Of a DNA stretch of 64,000 bases, positions 1 to 8,890 are shown one piece after another. Source of the stretch: Apoderus coryli (taxonomy: Eukaryota; Arthropoda; Insecta; Coleoptera; Attelabidae); the NCBI GenBank assembly GCA_911728435.2, contig OU452206.1, forward strand, positions 186,001 to 250,000, in the 5' to 3' direction. Below the pieces are notes generated by a model. It was given only the letters and a program-made list of their open reading frames with translations, searched no databases and was not told where the DNA came from. The first letter of the stretch is position 1. Every line of letters begins with the position of its first letter. A program made the translations under genes and the position numbers.

Positions 1-178
1 TACAGGACCAAATTTTCTCAAATTACCTGAAATAGACTGGCCTATACAAGATACACCATATCATATTGAGATTAACGAAGAAGCAATAAAAGAGCAGAAG
101 GTTAATTTCGTAGGTGTGTTAATAAGTTATCCAATAAATATACCAGATGTAAAAAGATTTTCAAAGGAGAAATGTTAA
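1..178 (+). pseudogene. BEL/Pao pol fragment, C-terminal end (copy 1)
   Basis: This is the tail of the reading frame seen whole at 15820-16754: the region just after RNase H of a BEL/Pao polyprotein. The frame runs to a stop within the first bases of the LTR, because pol is fused by a deletion straight to a purine-rich GGAGAAA and the LTR. It has lost the integrase and C-terminal parts and is non-functional. The start lies outside the window. Confidence 0.75.
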
Positions 179-329
179 ATACTTTGTACATAATTATGAT
201 GGTTTTTATTTGTTGTTGATTATTATTATTGTTTGACATTGAAAAGAGAAATAAAGTGTTCTATCGTACATTAAAATAAACTAGTTATTTTTGTCTAGTA
301 AAAGTGTACTAAGCAGTCAAACTTTAACA
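173..329 (+). repeat. BEL/Pao LTR, plus orientation (copy 1)
   Basis: A 157-bp sequence beginning TGTTAAATAC and ending CTTTAACA, preceded by a purine-rich GGAGAAA. The same sequence occurs inverted at 15322-15477 next to an intact polypurine tract. The last 19 bases are repeated once more in tandem at 331-349, directly against the Gypsy gag reading frame, which marks the BEL/Gypsy junction. A polyadenylation-like AATAAA lies inside. Confidence 0.75.
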
Positions 330-335
330 AAGCAG

Positions 336-1808
336 TCAAACTTTAACAATCGGGTTGTCTAGGTCGTGAGCTTTCTGAAAATTTTGTTCAGTAGAGAGAT
401 CAGCTGCTTGTGGGTCGTTTTCCTCTGATACAGGTTCAGGGTCATACACATTTTCATTAGAAGTGTATTCATTACAATCAGCATTTTGTGGTGGATAGTA
501 ATAATTCTCTGGATAGTTGTTACTATATGTACAATTGTTATCATAATACTGTTCTTGGTTGTAATTTTGAAATTCAATATTTTCATAATTATAGTCATAC
601 AGGGTTGGATTTAAATTATATGTGTCTTGTAGAAATAATTCAGTAAAAGTTGGATTTTGTTTTTGTTGTTGAGCTCTATTTATTATTGTATTTCCAGAGG
701 AAGTGTCCATGGGTTCTGGAGTGTATTTTATTGGTGTCTGATTTGGTCTTGTTTGATTAAGGTAAGGATTTTTCTGTATTTGGCTGGGTCTCTGTAGGAA
801 ATATTGGGGTCTTTGTGTTGGAAAATTATTTGGTCTCCAATTCATTGAAGAATTATTTTGGGTTGGTGGACGTGGAAAGATGTTTTGAAATACGGGGGGT
901 CTTTAGAAATTATATGGAAATGTAGAAGGTCGTTGGAAATTATTTGGAAATGTAGGAAGTCTTTGGAAATTTTGTTGAAAACCAAAATTTTGAGTTGGTG
1001 GTGAGAATGTTGGGTTTGGGAAGTTTGATCGACCAAAATTTGGAAAAGGATTTTGTGGGCGTGGTTGTGGTGTATTGTTGTGTGCGGGTGTAATTCTGTA
1101 TGCAGGTTTAAAAGAAGTCTGAGTGTTTAAATAATTGCTGCGATTTTGACTATAAAGAAAATTTTCTTCTTCAATTAAAATTGACATTGCTTTTTCTAAA
1201 GTATCGGGATTTCTTAGACGAACATTATTTTGAATTTGACCATTTAGACCACGGATGAAAGTTTTAAGTGCCAAATCGTCGTAATTTTTAATTTTTAAAG
1301 TTTTTTCTTGAACACTAATTTCTTGAATAGTATTTAATTTGCTTATTAACAAACTACGTGCGTCCTGACATCTCATTCCGAAATTATATGGAGTTTCATT
1401 TTTATTTGGTCTTAGCACAATTAAATCCTGAACAAGACAATCTATGTTACGTTGGTCTCCGAAAGATAAGTTAAGTGCATCTTTTATAGCTGCCCAGGAT
1501 CTGAGTTCGGTCCTGGAACCTATGAGACTTAATGCTCTGCCTGATAATTTACTAGTGATAGCTCTCAACATAAAATTATTCAATGTAATATTATTCGGAT
1601 CGTAAAAATTTGTAATAAGACATTCACAATTATCCAAAAATATTTGTAATGTATGCGGATTATCCACGTATAATCTTAAAAGCTGGTAATTTACAGTTTG
1701 TTGCGTCATTGTATTTTCTTGAGAACTAACTTCACGATAGGTTGTGAAAGAGTTAGAAAGTTGTTCTACTAAATTGTCGATATCGTTAGATGTAATAGGA
1801 TTTGTCAT
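336..1808 (-). pseudogene. gag: Errantivirus-like Gypsy gag (copy 1), one nonsense codon
   Basis: The frame opens with ATG at 1806-1808 and runs about 490 codons leftward. The first 300 residues look like a Gypsy-family Gag (capsid-like helical region with a conserved Trp-Ala-Ala stretch), followed by a Pro/Asn/Gln/Phe-rich tail without a CCHC zinc knuckle, as in many insect errantiviruses. A stop at 903-905 interrupts the frame, and the downstream part (336-845) continues in the same frame, so one nonsense change broke the gene. The last codons read into the BEL LTR, showing that gag was cut by the BEL insertion. Gag would form the virus-like particle. Assignment to Gag rests on position between LTR/PBS and pol plus composition. 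Confidence 0.7.
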
Positions 1809-2195
1809 GTATAGTCACAAAAATTAAATAAAATTGTAGAAAAAGAAACTTATTAACTAGGAATAAGGAAAAATTACTTACAGGAGAGTGAATTGGATTA
1901 TCATCTAGTTTTTGGTTTTTGACTAAGCCTAAGTCAAAGATGGCGATGCTGTCCTTCTTTGAGTCCTTAATTCTAATTCCAAGAATTCGGCGATTTTGTC
2001 CTTGTTCTTGTGTGGTTGAGGAGTTCGGCGATTTTGTCCTTGATCCTCTTAATTTCCTTGGAAAGTCGAGTTTTTCCAATCCAGATTTGCCACTCGCGAA
2101 CTTAGCCGTTCAATACGGAACTTGCTTTTCTCGAACTCGATTTTGTAGTTACGCTAATGAACAACCCGTTTTCGCGATCCTTTACCGACTGCGCT
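1809..2195 (-). promoter_or_regulatory. Gypsy leader with primer-binding site and candidate splice donor (copy 1)
   Basis: On the minus strand the LTR is followed at 2196-2185 by a primer-binding-site-like sequence close to TGGCGCAGTCGG, the type used by 17.6/297-like insect errantiviruses. Copy 1 has a substitution in it at 2195, while copy 2 keeps the expected base. The leader holds two direct repeats of about 18 bp (starting near 1987 and 2027). A GTAAGT splice-donor match begins at 1881 on the minus strand, just before gag, where errantiviruses place the donor for spliced env mRNA. The donor role is an inference. Confidence 0.5.
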
Positions 2196-2454
2196 AGTTT
2201 TGTGATCTTTTTGGCCAAAAGGATTTTTAAAAAACAACTTTACAATTTTTGGAAATTAAATTGACTTTATTAAATACAATATATGTTTCTTATTATAGAG
2301 TAAATGAATAAGTGACTCTAACAGATAAAATTACTTATATTTATAACATTTTTGAATGTGCTGACACAGGGCGTCACTACTTGTTAGGTTCACACGATAA
2401 CTCGTGGGAAAGTGCTGATACAGGGCGTCACTTCTTAGGTTTACACATATAACT
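2196..2454 (-). repeat. Errantivirus-like Gypsy 5' LTR (copy 1)
   Basis: A 259-bp segment whose plus-strand ends read AGTTTTGTG and ATATAACT, giving AGT..ACT termini typical of errantiviral LTRs. It lies directly next to the primer-binding site. Two near-copies of a GCTGA(C/T)ACAGGGCGTCACT block occur in its right half. No partner 3' LTR is seen next to the env remnant, so the element is incomplete. Exact ends are inferred from the PBS and the start of Mag-like pol sequence at 2455. Confidence 0.6.
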
Positions 2455-5206
2455 AGTAGCTAAACTTCTCGACATCTACAAGGAACTTTTTGATGGTCAT
2501 ATAGGTGCAATCTCTGGACTATGGTACGTATTCATATGAAGGAAAATGTCGTATCTAAAACCTTTAGACCAAGACCAGTACCTATCGCGCTACAAGAACA
2601 GGTAGCAGGAGAACTGAAGCGACTTGTTGACGAAGGTGTTCTTGAACATGTAAACCCATCCGTAACACCTACAGAGTGGTCTACACCTATTGTTCTAGTG
2701 CTAAAATCTAACGGCAGCATTAGAATCTGTGGAGATTTTTCTGTAACGATAAACCCACATGTGGTGAAAAATGATTATCCGTTGCCACGATTCGACGACA
2801 TTATGTCAAAGCTAAGTAAGGGAAAATATTTTTCTAATATAGATCTAAAAGATGCTTATCTGCAACTTCCAGTTCATCCTGACTCCAGAAAATATCTAGT
2901 AATAGCTACACATAAAGGATATTTTCAATATAAGAGGTTACCGTTTGGGGTAAATTTTGCTCCATCTCTGTTCCAGAAAACCATGGATCAGATTCTATCC
3001 GATATCGAGGGAACAGTTTGCTATTTGGACGATATTCTTGTTACAGCTCCGACTAAAGAATTGCATATCAAACGATTAAATTAAATTCTTGGTAGACTGA
3101 ACAGATTTGGTATTAAAACACAAAAATCAAAATGTAAACTACTAACAAAGTCTGTTACATTTTTGTGACACTATATTGATGCCGAGGGTCTTCACCCAAC
3201 AGATGATCACATAACTGCAATCAAGAATATGCCAAGGCCTACTCGCTAAGATCTTTCTTAGGCTCTATAACATATTACGGAAGATTCATTGACAATTTAC
3301 ATATCAAATGTGCACCGTTGTATAACTATTTGAAGAAGGGCGTTGATTTTGAATGGAGTAAACAAGATGAAAAGCTTTTTAGACAGCTGAAATCCATACT
3401 TACCTCTTCAGACACGCTTGTACATTACGATCCATCGTTACCATTGATACTTACGTGCAAAGCAAGCAATTTTGGTGCAGGTGCAGTACTGTTTCACGAA
3501 TTTACAGATGGCAAAAGAAAACCCATAGCATACGCTTCCCGAACTTTTAACGATACGGAGAAACGATACGCAACAATTGACAAAGAAGCTTTGGCAATAA
3601 TGTTTGCAATCTCAAAGTTTCACCAGTATATCTACGGACGTAGATTCACCCTGTTAACGGATCACAAACCCCTTGAAAGAATATTTAGTGAAAACCGCTC
3701 AACACCGAAGGTAGCAAGTAACCGCTTGCTAAGATGGGCAATTATCTTGAACAGTTATGATTTTGAAATAAGATATCATCCTGGAAAAGAAAACGCTGCA
3801 GCTGACGCATTATCACGTGCGCCTTTATCAAATGAAGAGTTATCACCACTAGAAGAAATGGTATTACCAAAAAGGAGCCATTTAATGCATTTGCGATTAC
3901 ACCACTTACCTGTAACGAAGAAAATCCTGCAAAATAAAACTTCTGGAGGCAAAACCTTTCTAAAAATTATCCAGTATATGCGGTCATATTGGCCGGATAA
4001 GAAACATATTACGGACGACGTACTACCTTTTTATGAAAAAAGGGACGAGCTTTCTTATGAAGATAATATATTGTTGGGGAAGGGAAGAATATGTATACCC
4101 GAAATGTTAAAACACAGGATTTTATGTGTGTTGCATGATGGACACCCAGGGATAACCGCTATGCAATCAATATCCCGACTACATGTTTATTGGCCAAATA
4201 TCGATTCGGATATTGTTAACTTTTTGAAGACGTGTTATTCGTGTCAAAAGTCGCGTCAGAACAACACAAAGCTACCATTGAATCCGTGGAGCCCGCCTCC
4301 AGAACCGTGGTCTCGCGTTCACATAGACTTTGCCGGTCGGTTTGAAAACAAAATGTGGCTGATAATAATAGACGCTTATTCGCGTTGGTTGGAAATTATT
4401 CCCATGAACAATATCACTTCTAGTTCTACGATTAACGCGTTACGTGAAGTATTCGCGCGTTTCGGTTATCCAAAAATAATTGTATCAGATAATGGACCGC
4501 AGTTAGTGTCCGATGATTTTAAAAACTTTTGTGATTCTCTATAACGCATGTTACATCAACACCATACCATCCTCAAACAAACGGGTTAGCAGAGCGCGTA
4601 ATTAAAACTTTTAAAGAACGGATGAACGCGAGTGATAAAACGTTAAGTCAAGATGTTCGATTACAAGCCTTTTTGTTTAATTATCGGAACACTATACAAC
4701 GATCCACAGGAAGAATGCCAAGCGAACTAATGTTTGGGCGACCATTAAGAACAATCTTCGATCAAATGAAACCTGATGTGCATAGAAATATCCAGAAATC
4801 GCAGTTCACCCAGAAAAATTATTATGACAAGAATACGAAGAATATATCTTACAAGTTAAACCAGTCAGTATTGGTAAACAATCCTCTAGGAAAAGGTTCC
4901 CTGCCCAGAACTATTTTGGAAGTAAAAGCTCCATACTATTACGTAGTAGACGTTAATGGTACCCCAAAAAGAAAACACGGGGATCAGCTGCGACCTAGAG
5001 CGCAAAATGACAACATAGTAACAAGTACACCAGAAGATATAGAGGTACCGTCACACATGATCGTTCCAGATAGTGATAAAATGTTAGATTCTACTGCAGC
5101 ACCAGAACCTATTACGAGTCAACAGTCGACGTTTGACGAACCTGCAACTATGTTTAGAAGAAACCCACCAAGAGAACGACGACGCCCAGTTCGATTCACC
5201 AATTAG
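2455..5206 (+). pseudogene. pol: Mag-like Gypsy pol remnant (copy 1)
   Basis: Successive frames encode a Gypsy polymerase lacking gag and protease. Reverse transcriptase (2521-3084) has the DLKDAY block and a YLDD active site. A frameshifted connection region (3085-3317) contains recognisable broken sequence. RNase H and integrase follow (3318-4544), with an HHCC-like zinc region, catalytic Asp in HIDFAG and in SDNG, and the third acidic residue (GLAER) just past a frameshift near 4540. The integrase tail runs to 5206. RNase H reads TCKAS where TCDAS is expected, so a catalytic Asp is lost. The frame already reads like pol at 2463, right against the errantiviral LTR, so the errantivirus landed in this older element. 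At least three frame breaks make it dead. Confidence 0.85.
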
Positions 5207-5228
5207 TTTCAGCTTAACGGGGGGGAAA

Positions 5229-5522
5229 TGTAGTATCTTTAGCTTTCATCTCTACTAACGCGCGGATTCTATGTAAACAGAAGAAGACAACAAAGCGCGT
5301 TCTACTGAGAGTGACATATAAGGGAGGTTAGAGAAGAACTAGTTTTGGCGCACTTATATTAGCTCATGTTATGTTACATTTATGTTGTATGATCCTTACT
5401 TTAATAATTAGTAGATTTAGGTTATTATAACTATTCCTTGTACTTCTTAAAAGTGTTCAATGATACCGTCGATCGTTTATTTATGCAACCGAGAACCCTT
5501 CCCACTCGGTAACCCAACAACA
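5229..5522 (+). repeat. Mag-like Gypsy 3' LTR (copy 1)
   Basis: Begins TGTAGTATC directly after a polypurine tract (seven G then AAA) that follows the pol stop, and ends near AACCCAACA at 5519-5522. It contains a CATATAAGG TATA-like box near 5320. The left LTR of this element is absent, so the right edge is uncertain by a few bases. Confidence 0.65.
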
Positions 5523-5964
5523 CCCGGTTATACGACATTACCTATGTAGGTAGTATTATTCCTGAAAAAATATATATAGTTCGAAAAGAGTTGTGGGGCC
5601 ACATTAGTCACATACCAGACACACTTTTCCTTTTGAAAACTACGCTGTGCCGTCGGAACATAAAAAATAGCACAGGAAGTTGCAAAATTTGTTGTAAAAA
5701 CAAAAAAAAAAAGAAATCATCCATGGATTATTTGGTAAGTTTAATACGTCCACAAAACATGGGATGTTTTGTGTAATACCTCTCTTGTCAAATATAATTC
5801 GGTTAGGTTCCGTTAAGTTAGATATCGGTACCAGTAGCGTACCATTTATTTATTTAAGACCAATATTAAATAAGAACATTTTGAGTTTTATGCTCAAAAT
5901 TGGTGAGTCAAAAACGTGTTGTAACCGTTATCGATTATTTTTCACCGCTGCATGCCACTTATAC
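5523..5964 (+). other. Spacer with one unrecognised 76-codon ORF (copy 1)
   Basis: Between the Mag-like LTR and the promoter block. An ATG-initiated frame at 5764-5994 (76 codons, repeated at 22339-22569) has no motif I recognise and may be chance. A poly-A run near 5702 differs in length between the two duplication copies. No other gene is visible. Confidence 0.4.
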
Positions 5965-6080
5965 TTAACCAATCACATAGGTACGTCCACGTAGTGTGTG
6001 TGAGCGGAGCTAACACCCTATTGGCTGCGCATCGTACGGGTAGGCGTATATAAACCAGTGCCGCGCGCGATATAGTCACT
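5965..6080 (+). promoter_or_regulatory. RNA polymerase II promoter: CCAAT, TATA, Inr (copy 1)
   Basis: A CCAAT box at 5969-5973 and an inverted one (ATTGG) at 6020-6024 precede TATATAAA at 6047-6054. The arthropod initiator position (A at 6078) lies 31 bases after the first T of the TATA box. In this copy the initiator reads TCACT; in copy 2 it is the consensus TCAGT. The block is notably more GC-rich than its surroundings. The first ATG downstream opens the F-box-like ORF at 6140. Confidence 0.6.
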
Positions 6081-6139
6081 TAAAATTTAATAATTATAGT
6101 GTGCGAATTTTAGTGAGGAAGTTAATTAATTCTACGAAT

Positions 6140-6310
6140 ATGTATAAATTATTCAGACGTATCGAGTCTCCGGCCCAGTTGGCGAGTTTACCAGTGGAAA
6201 TGTGGTATGTGATATTGCGCTTATTAGATGGAACATCTTTACTATCGATGGTACGTGGTTTTCCAATTTTATTGAGTATTTGTTATGGTGATCCATTGCT
6301 GAAGAAATAG
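6140..6310 (+). CDS. Small F-box-like protein, 56 aa (copy 1)
   Basis: This is the first ATG about 60 bases downstream of the predicted transcription start. The protein starts MYKLFRR and is nearly all one motif: SLPVEMWYVILRLLDGTSLL, which matches the F-box core (Leu-Pro-x-Glu-x-x-x-x-Ile-Leu, then Leu-Asp and Ser-Leu-Leu), ending at GDPLLKK. F-box proteins bind Skp1 in SCF ubiquitin ligases; here there is no attached substrate-binding domain. The frame is longer upstream only with a GTG start, which I reject. Its stop lies inside the arm of a foldback. It could be a fragment of a longer host or viral F-box gene. Function is inferred from one short motif. Confidence 0.45.
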   Translation: MYKLFRRIESPAQLASLPVEMWYVILRLLDGTSLLSMVRGFPILLSICYGDPLLKK

Positions 6311-6443
6311 TATATTAAGTATTGAGAACAGTAAGTGTAGTTTACCGACCGACGACAATGTTTGGCGACTGAGCGTAGCGAAGTCGCCAAAATTGGAGGA
6401 GATCGGTAAACTACTTACTGTTAGAGATGCTTATACTATTTTT
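6305..6443. repeat. Foldback with nested hairpin (copy 1)
   Basis: Outer arms at 6305-6348 and 6403-6443 are near-complementary, the best part being AACAGTAAGT..AGTTTACCGA against TCGGTAAACTACTTACTGTT. The loop carries a second hairpin, GGCGACT (6364-6370) paired with AGTCGCC (6382-6388). The result is a T- or cruciform-shaped fold overlapping the stop codon of the F-box-like ORF. It could act as a 3'-end signal, a replication hairpin or a transposon end. Confidence 0.75.
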
Positions 6444-6559
6444 TGTACGATCGAAATGGCTGAAATTGCAATTTTATTATTTTTAATAATTAATATTTTC
6501 AATTAAATACAAATTCAGGTTAGCTAATACCCTCTACAAAGTTGCAGTTGACCGTTGTC

Positions 6560-6634
6560 ATGGAACTAATTGTTATTGTTATGATTGTTATCGTATTTTT
6601 TATGTCATGTATTTGTCAAAACTTATTTAAATAA
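6560..6634 (+). CDS. Hydrophobic micropeptide ORF, 24 aa (copy 1)
   Basis: ATG at 6560; residues 3-15 are an uninterrupted Leu/Ile/Val/Met/Phe run, followed by a Cys-x-x-Cys-like SCIC and a short polar tail. This would form a single membrane span. It sits 15 bases before the next small ORF, giving a compact layout. No known family is recognised, and ORFs this short arise by chance, so coding is unproven. Confidence 0.2.
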   Translation: MELIVIVMIVIVFFMSCICQNLFK

Positions 6635-6649
6635 ATATTATTATTGAAA

Positions 6650-6754
6650 ATGAGTGACTTTGAATGTGAATCTCTTGATGAAGCATGGAATGTTGGAATA
6701 GCTGCTATAATTCCAGAGAACGGTATGAAAATGCTTATAAAAGTTCATACCTAA
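6650..6754 (+). CDS. Small acidic ORF, 34 aa (copy 1)
   Basis: ATG at 6650, 15 bases after the stop of the hydrophobic micropeptide. The N-terminal half is acidic (MSDFECESLDEAW). No motif is recognised. It is listed because it belongs to the compact small-ORF block behind the TATA/Inr promoter; coding is uncertain. Confidence 0.18.
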   Translation: MSDFECESLDEAWNVGIAAIIPENGMKMLIKVHT

Positions 6755-6830
6755 TGCCGTTTAATATACAATTTAAAAATCAAAATAATGACGTCAGCAT
6801 AAATGCGCAATGATATACCGTCGTGAATTT

Positions 6831-6930
6831 ACTTACCGTTCTCTGAACGGTAAGTGAATTACTTACCGTCGTGTTTGGGTTGTCAGCCAGTAAATGTCAC
6901 TTACTGTCATAAAGACAGACACGGTAAACA
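6831..6930. repeat. Cluster of ACTTAC(C/T)GT palindromes (copy 1)
   Basis: A perfect 11-bp inverted repeat (ACTTACCGTTC at 6831-6841, its complement at 6845-6855, loop TCT) is followed by further ACTTACCGT (6861) and ACTTACTGT (6899) copies and an inverted ACGGTAAA near 6921. The same motif forms the stem of the foldback at 6305-6443. Repeated binding sites or a hairpin origin are possible roles. Confidence 0.7.
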
Positions 6931-6991
6931 ATCAAAAAAGGTCGGTCGTACAAAAAGAATATGTGAAACAATAATACAAGAGAAGAAGACT

Positions 6992-7216
6992 ATGTTGGAG
7001 TTTAAGTTTAATCCGAAATTGACGACGAGCATAGGAAGAACTGGTGAATCAAAAGCTGCGACTCACGGACAAAATGTTGTTAAGGATGTCAGGGTGAGAG
7101 ATATGCCTAGGAATAATAAGACGATGGGAGAGAATTTGTTGAAGAAGTGTGACAAAAATCAGAAAATGGTTAGATCGAAGACAAGACAGCATCGTTTCAA
7201 TCCGTACAGGTTGTAA
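6992..7216 (+). CDS. Unrecognised basic ORF, 74 aa (copy 1)
   Basis: The first ATG in an open frame that extends upstream to 6854 without a stop. The product is rich in Lys, Arg and Asn, has no Cys cluster except one KKCDK, and ends RFNPYRL. It could be a short nucleic-acid-binding protein or an exon of a larger gene, since GGTGAGT follows shortly after the stop. No family is recognised. Confidence 0.25.
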   Translation: MLEFKFNPKLTTSIGRTGESKAATHGQNVVKDVRVRDMPRNNKTMGENLLKKCDKNQKMVRSKTRQHRFNPYRL

Positions 7217-8256
7217 TTGGTGAGTAGAATATAGCTTTTGTATATATTAAAATTAATTGTAAATAATAATTTAGCTTAGGTTTGTACATATTAGATTATT
7301 TAGTACCTAGTGTTGTAGTTTGTAAAAATATAGATTTAGGTGTATATTATTGTATCTTATTTCTGTGTATATTTTGTAATAAGGTTTATAAGACAGTAAA
7401 TATGAAACCATGATTTACTTTCACCGGTTGTAGGATTTTTCATGATGAAAATCTTCCTGGTGAACATAAGTGAAAAATCAAGTATAACATGTGGTTGAAC
7501 ATATCGATAATAGGATGTTACCATATGCCAGAAGGAAAGTGTGTAGGCCGTTTAGTTTTTTTAATAAGTGTTGGGGATTACACAAAAATTAAAATATACT
7601 CTTGAAAAATGTTTTTTTAGGTAAAAGTTAGTTTTTTTGATTTTTATTTTAATGGTGACACCTTGGTCTCACGAGGCCAGGCGATATCTCAAACGCTAAC
7701 AACTTCCCGAGAAGAAGTAATTCACTCCAGGTATAAAATACTAATTATATCGATGACGAAATACCAAATACTATGCAACAATATAATACAAAAAAAAACA
7801 TATCTCTCTATAGGTTTACCAAATAAACCATAAATATTTAACTAAAAATGTTCCAATACAAACGCCACAAAAGTAGGAACTTAACTCAAATTTAACTTCA
7901 AAATAAATGTAACTTATTAGTGTGGAGAATTTGGGCGTGTCCTATCTCCTAACTCATTCACTCTAACATTATTAAATAAACAAGAAATCCCTTTGGGATT
8001 TCCCAGTCGTTGTGTGGTAGTTTTATCTATGAAAAAAGTCATTGAGGGTTATAAAAAAAATGAAAAAAAAAAATCACGAAAAAAAATTTCAAGGAAAAAA
8101 ATGTTTCTATTATTAAAAAAAAAATTAAAAAAAAATTTCAAAAAAAAAATGAAAAAAAAATTTCAAAAAAAATAATTCAAAAATTAATTAAAAAAAAGTA
8201 TTGCCAGAGCTGAAAATCTGAAAATGTTTCTATCTATTATTGAAAATAAATAGAGA
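7217..8256. other. Non-coding, ending in A-rich low complexity (copy 1)
   Basis: No gene is seen. The stretch holds the short hairpin at 7984-8002 and, from about 8050 to 8210, nearly pure A-rich sequence whose Lys-rich frame is an artefact. The A-rich block ends in GTATTGCCAGAGCT (8197-8210), which resembles the 3' flank of the tRNA-derived sequence near 63631. Confidence 0.5.
7984..8002. repeat. Dispersed hairpin GAAATCCC-TTT-GGGATTTC (copy 1)
   Basis: An 8-bp perfect stem with a 3-base loop, followed by CCAGTCGTTGTG. The same stem and right flank with loop TGC occur at 27717-27735, outside the duplication. The surrounding sequence is otherwise different, so this is a conserved short module, probably the end of a dispersed non-autonomous element. 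Confidence 0.6.
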
Positions 8257-8890
8257 CATTTTTGAGTTACCCCGTAGATAACCTCTAGGAGCATATAGTT
8301 TAACTTTCAAAGAAATCTTGAATTGAAACCCAAAGGAATCAAAAAATTATTCAAAATATTATTTTTTTGTCCAAAATAATGAAATACATTTTTGACTCAC
8401 CCCGTATATAAATTTAAAGCCTATGCTAAAAGTTTCTGCCATGTCTAAAAGTCATAAATAATTCATAATATTCATAAACATTTTTGAGTTACCCCGTAGA
8501 TAACCTCTAGGAGATTATAGTTTAACTTTCAAAGAAATCTTGAATTGAAACCCAAAGAAATCAAAAAATTATTCAAAATATTATTTTTTTGTCCAAAATA
8601 ATGAAATACGTTTTTGACTCACGCCGTATATAAATTTAAAGCCTATGCTAAAAGTTTCTGCCATGTCTAAAAGTCTTAAATAATAAATAACATTCATAAA
8701 CATTTTTGAGTTACCCCATAGATAACCTCTGGGAGATTATAGTTTAACTTTCAAAGAAATCTTGAATTGAAACCCAAAGAAATCAAAAAATTATTCAAAA
8801 TATTAATTTTTTTGTCTTATCAAAATAAAGAAATACATTTTTGAATCACCCCGTATATAAATTTCTATACATTTAAACTTTCTTAAATGT
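8257..8890. repeat. 222-bp tandem satellite, nearly three units (copy 1)
   Basis: The motif CATTTTTGAGTTACCCC starts at 8257, 8479 and 8701, an exact 222-bp spacing. Each unit also contains a second related phrase, TTTTTGACTCACCCCGTATA. The third unit is more diverged and fades out near 8890 in CACCCTGTACAT. It is non-coding. Confidence 0.85.

Noticed and set aside
173..329. Gypsy LTR
   Set aside because: First taken as the 3' LTR of the Gypsy because it abuts gag, but the polypurine tract and DUF5641 sequence before its inverted copy at 15322-15477 show it belongs to BEL/Pao.
6305..6930. Parvovirus-type terminal hairpin and genome
   Set aside because: The fold and TATA/Inr layout are suggestive, but no replication or capsid protein sequence is present nearby, so I do not name a virus.
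7993..8175. 60-codon Lys-rich ORF
   Set aside because: Translation of an A-rich low-complexity tract; length varies with poly-A runs between duplication copies.
8257..8890. CRISPR-like spaced repeats
   Set aside because: Repeats are 222-bp satellite units with conserved interiors, not short repeats with unique spacers, and the genome is eukaryotic.
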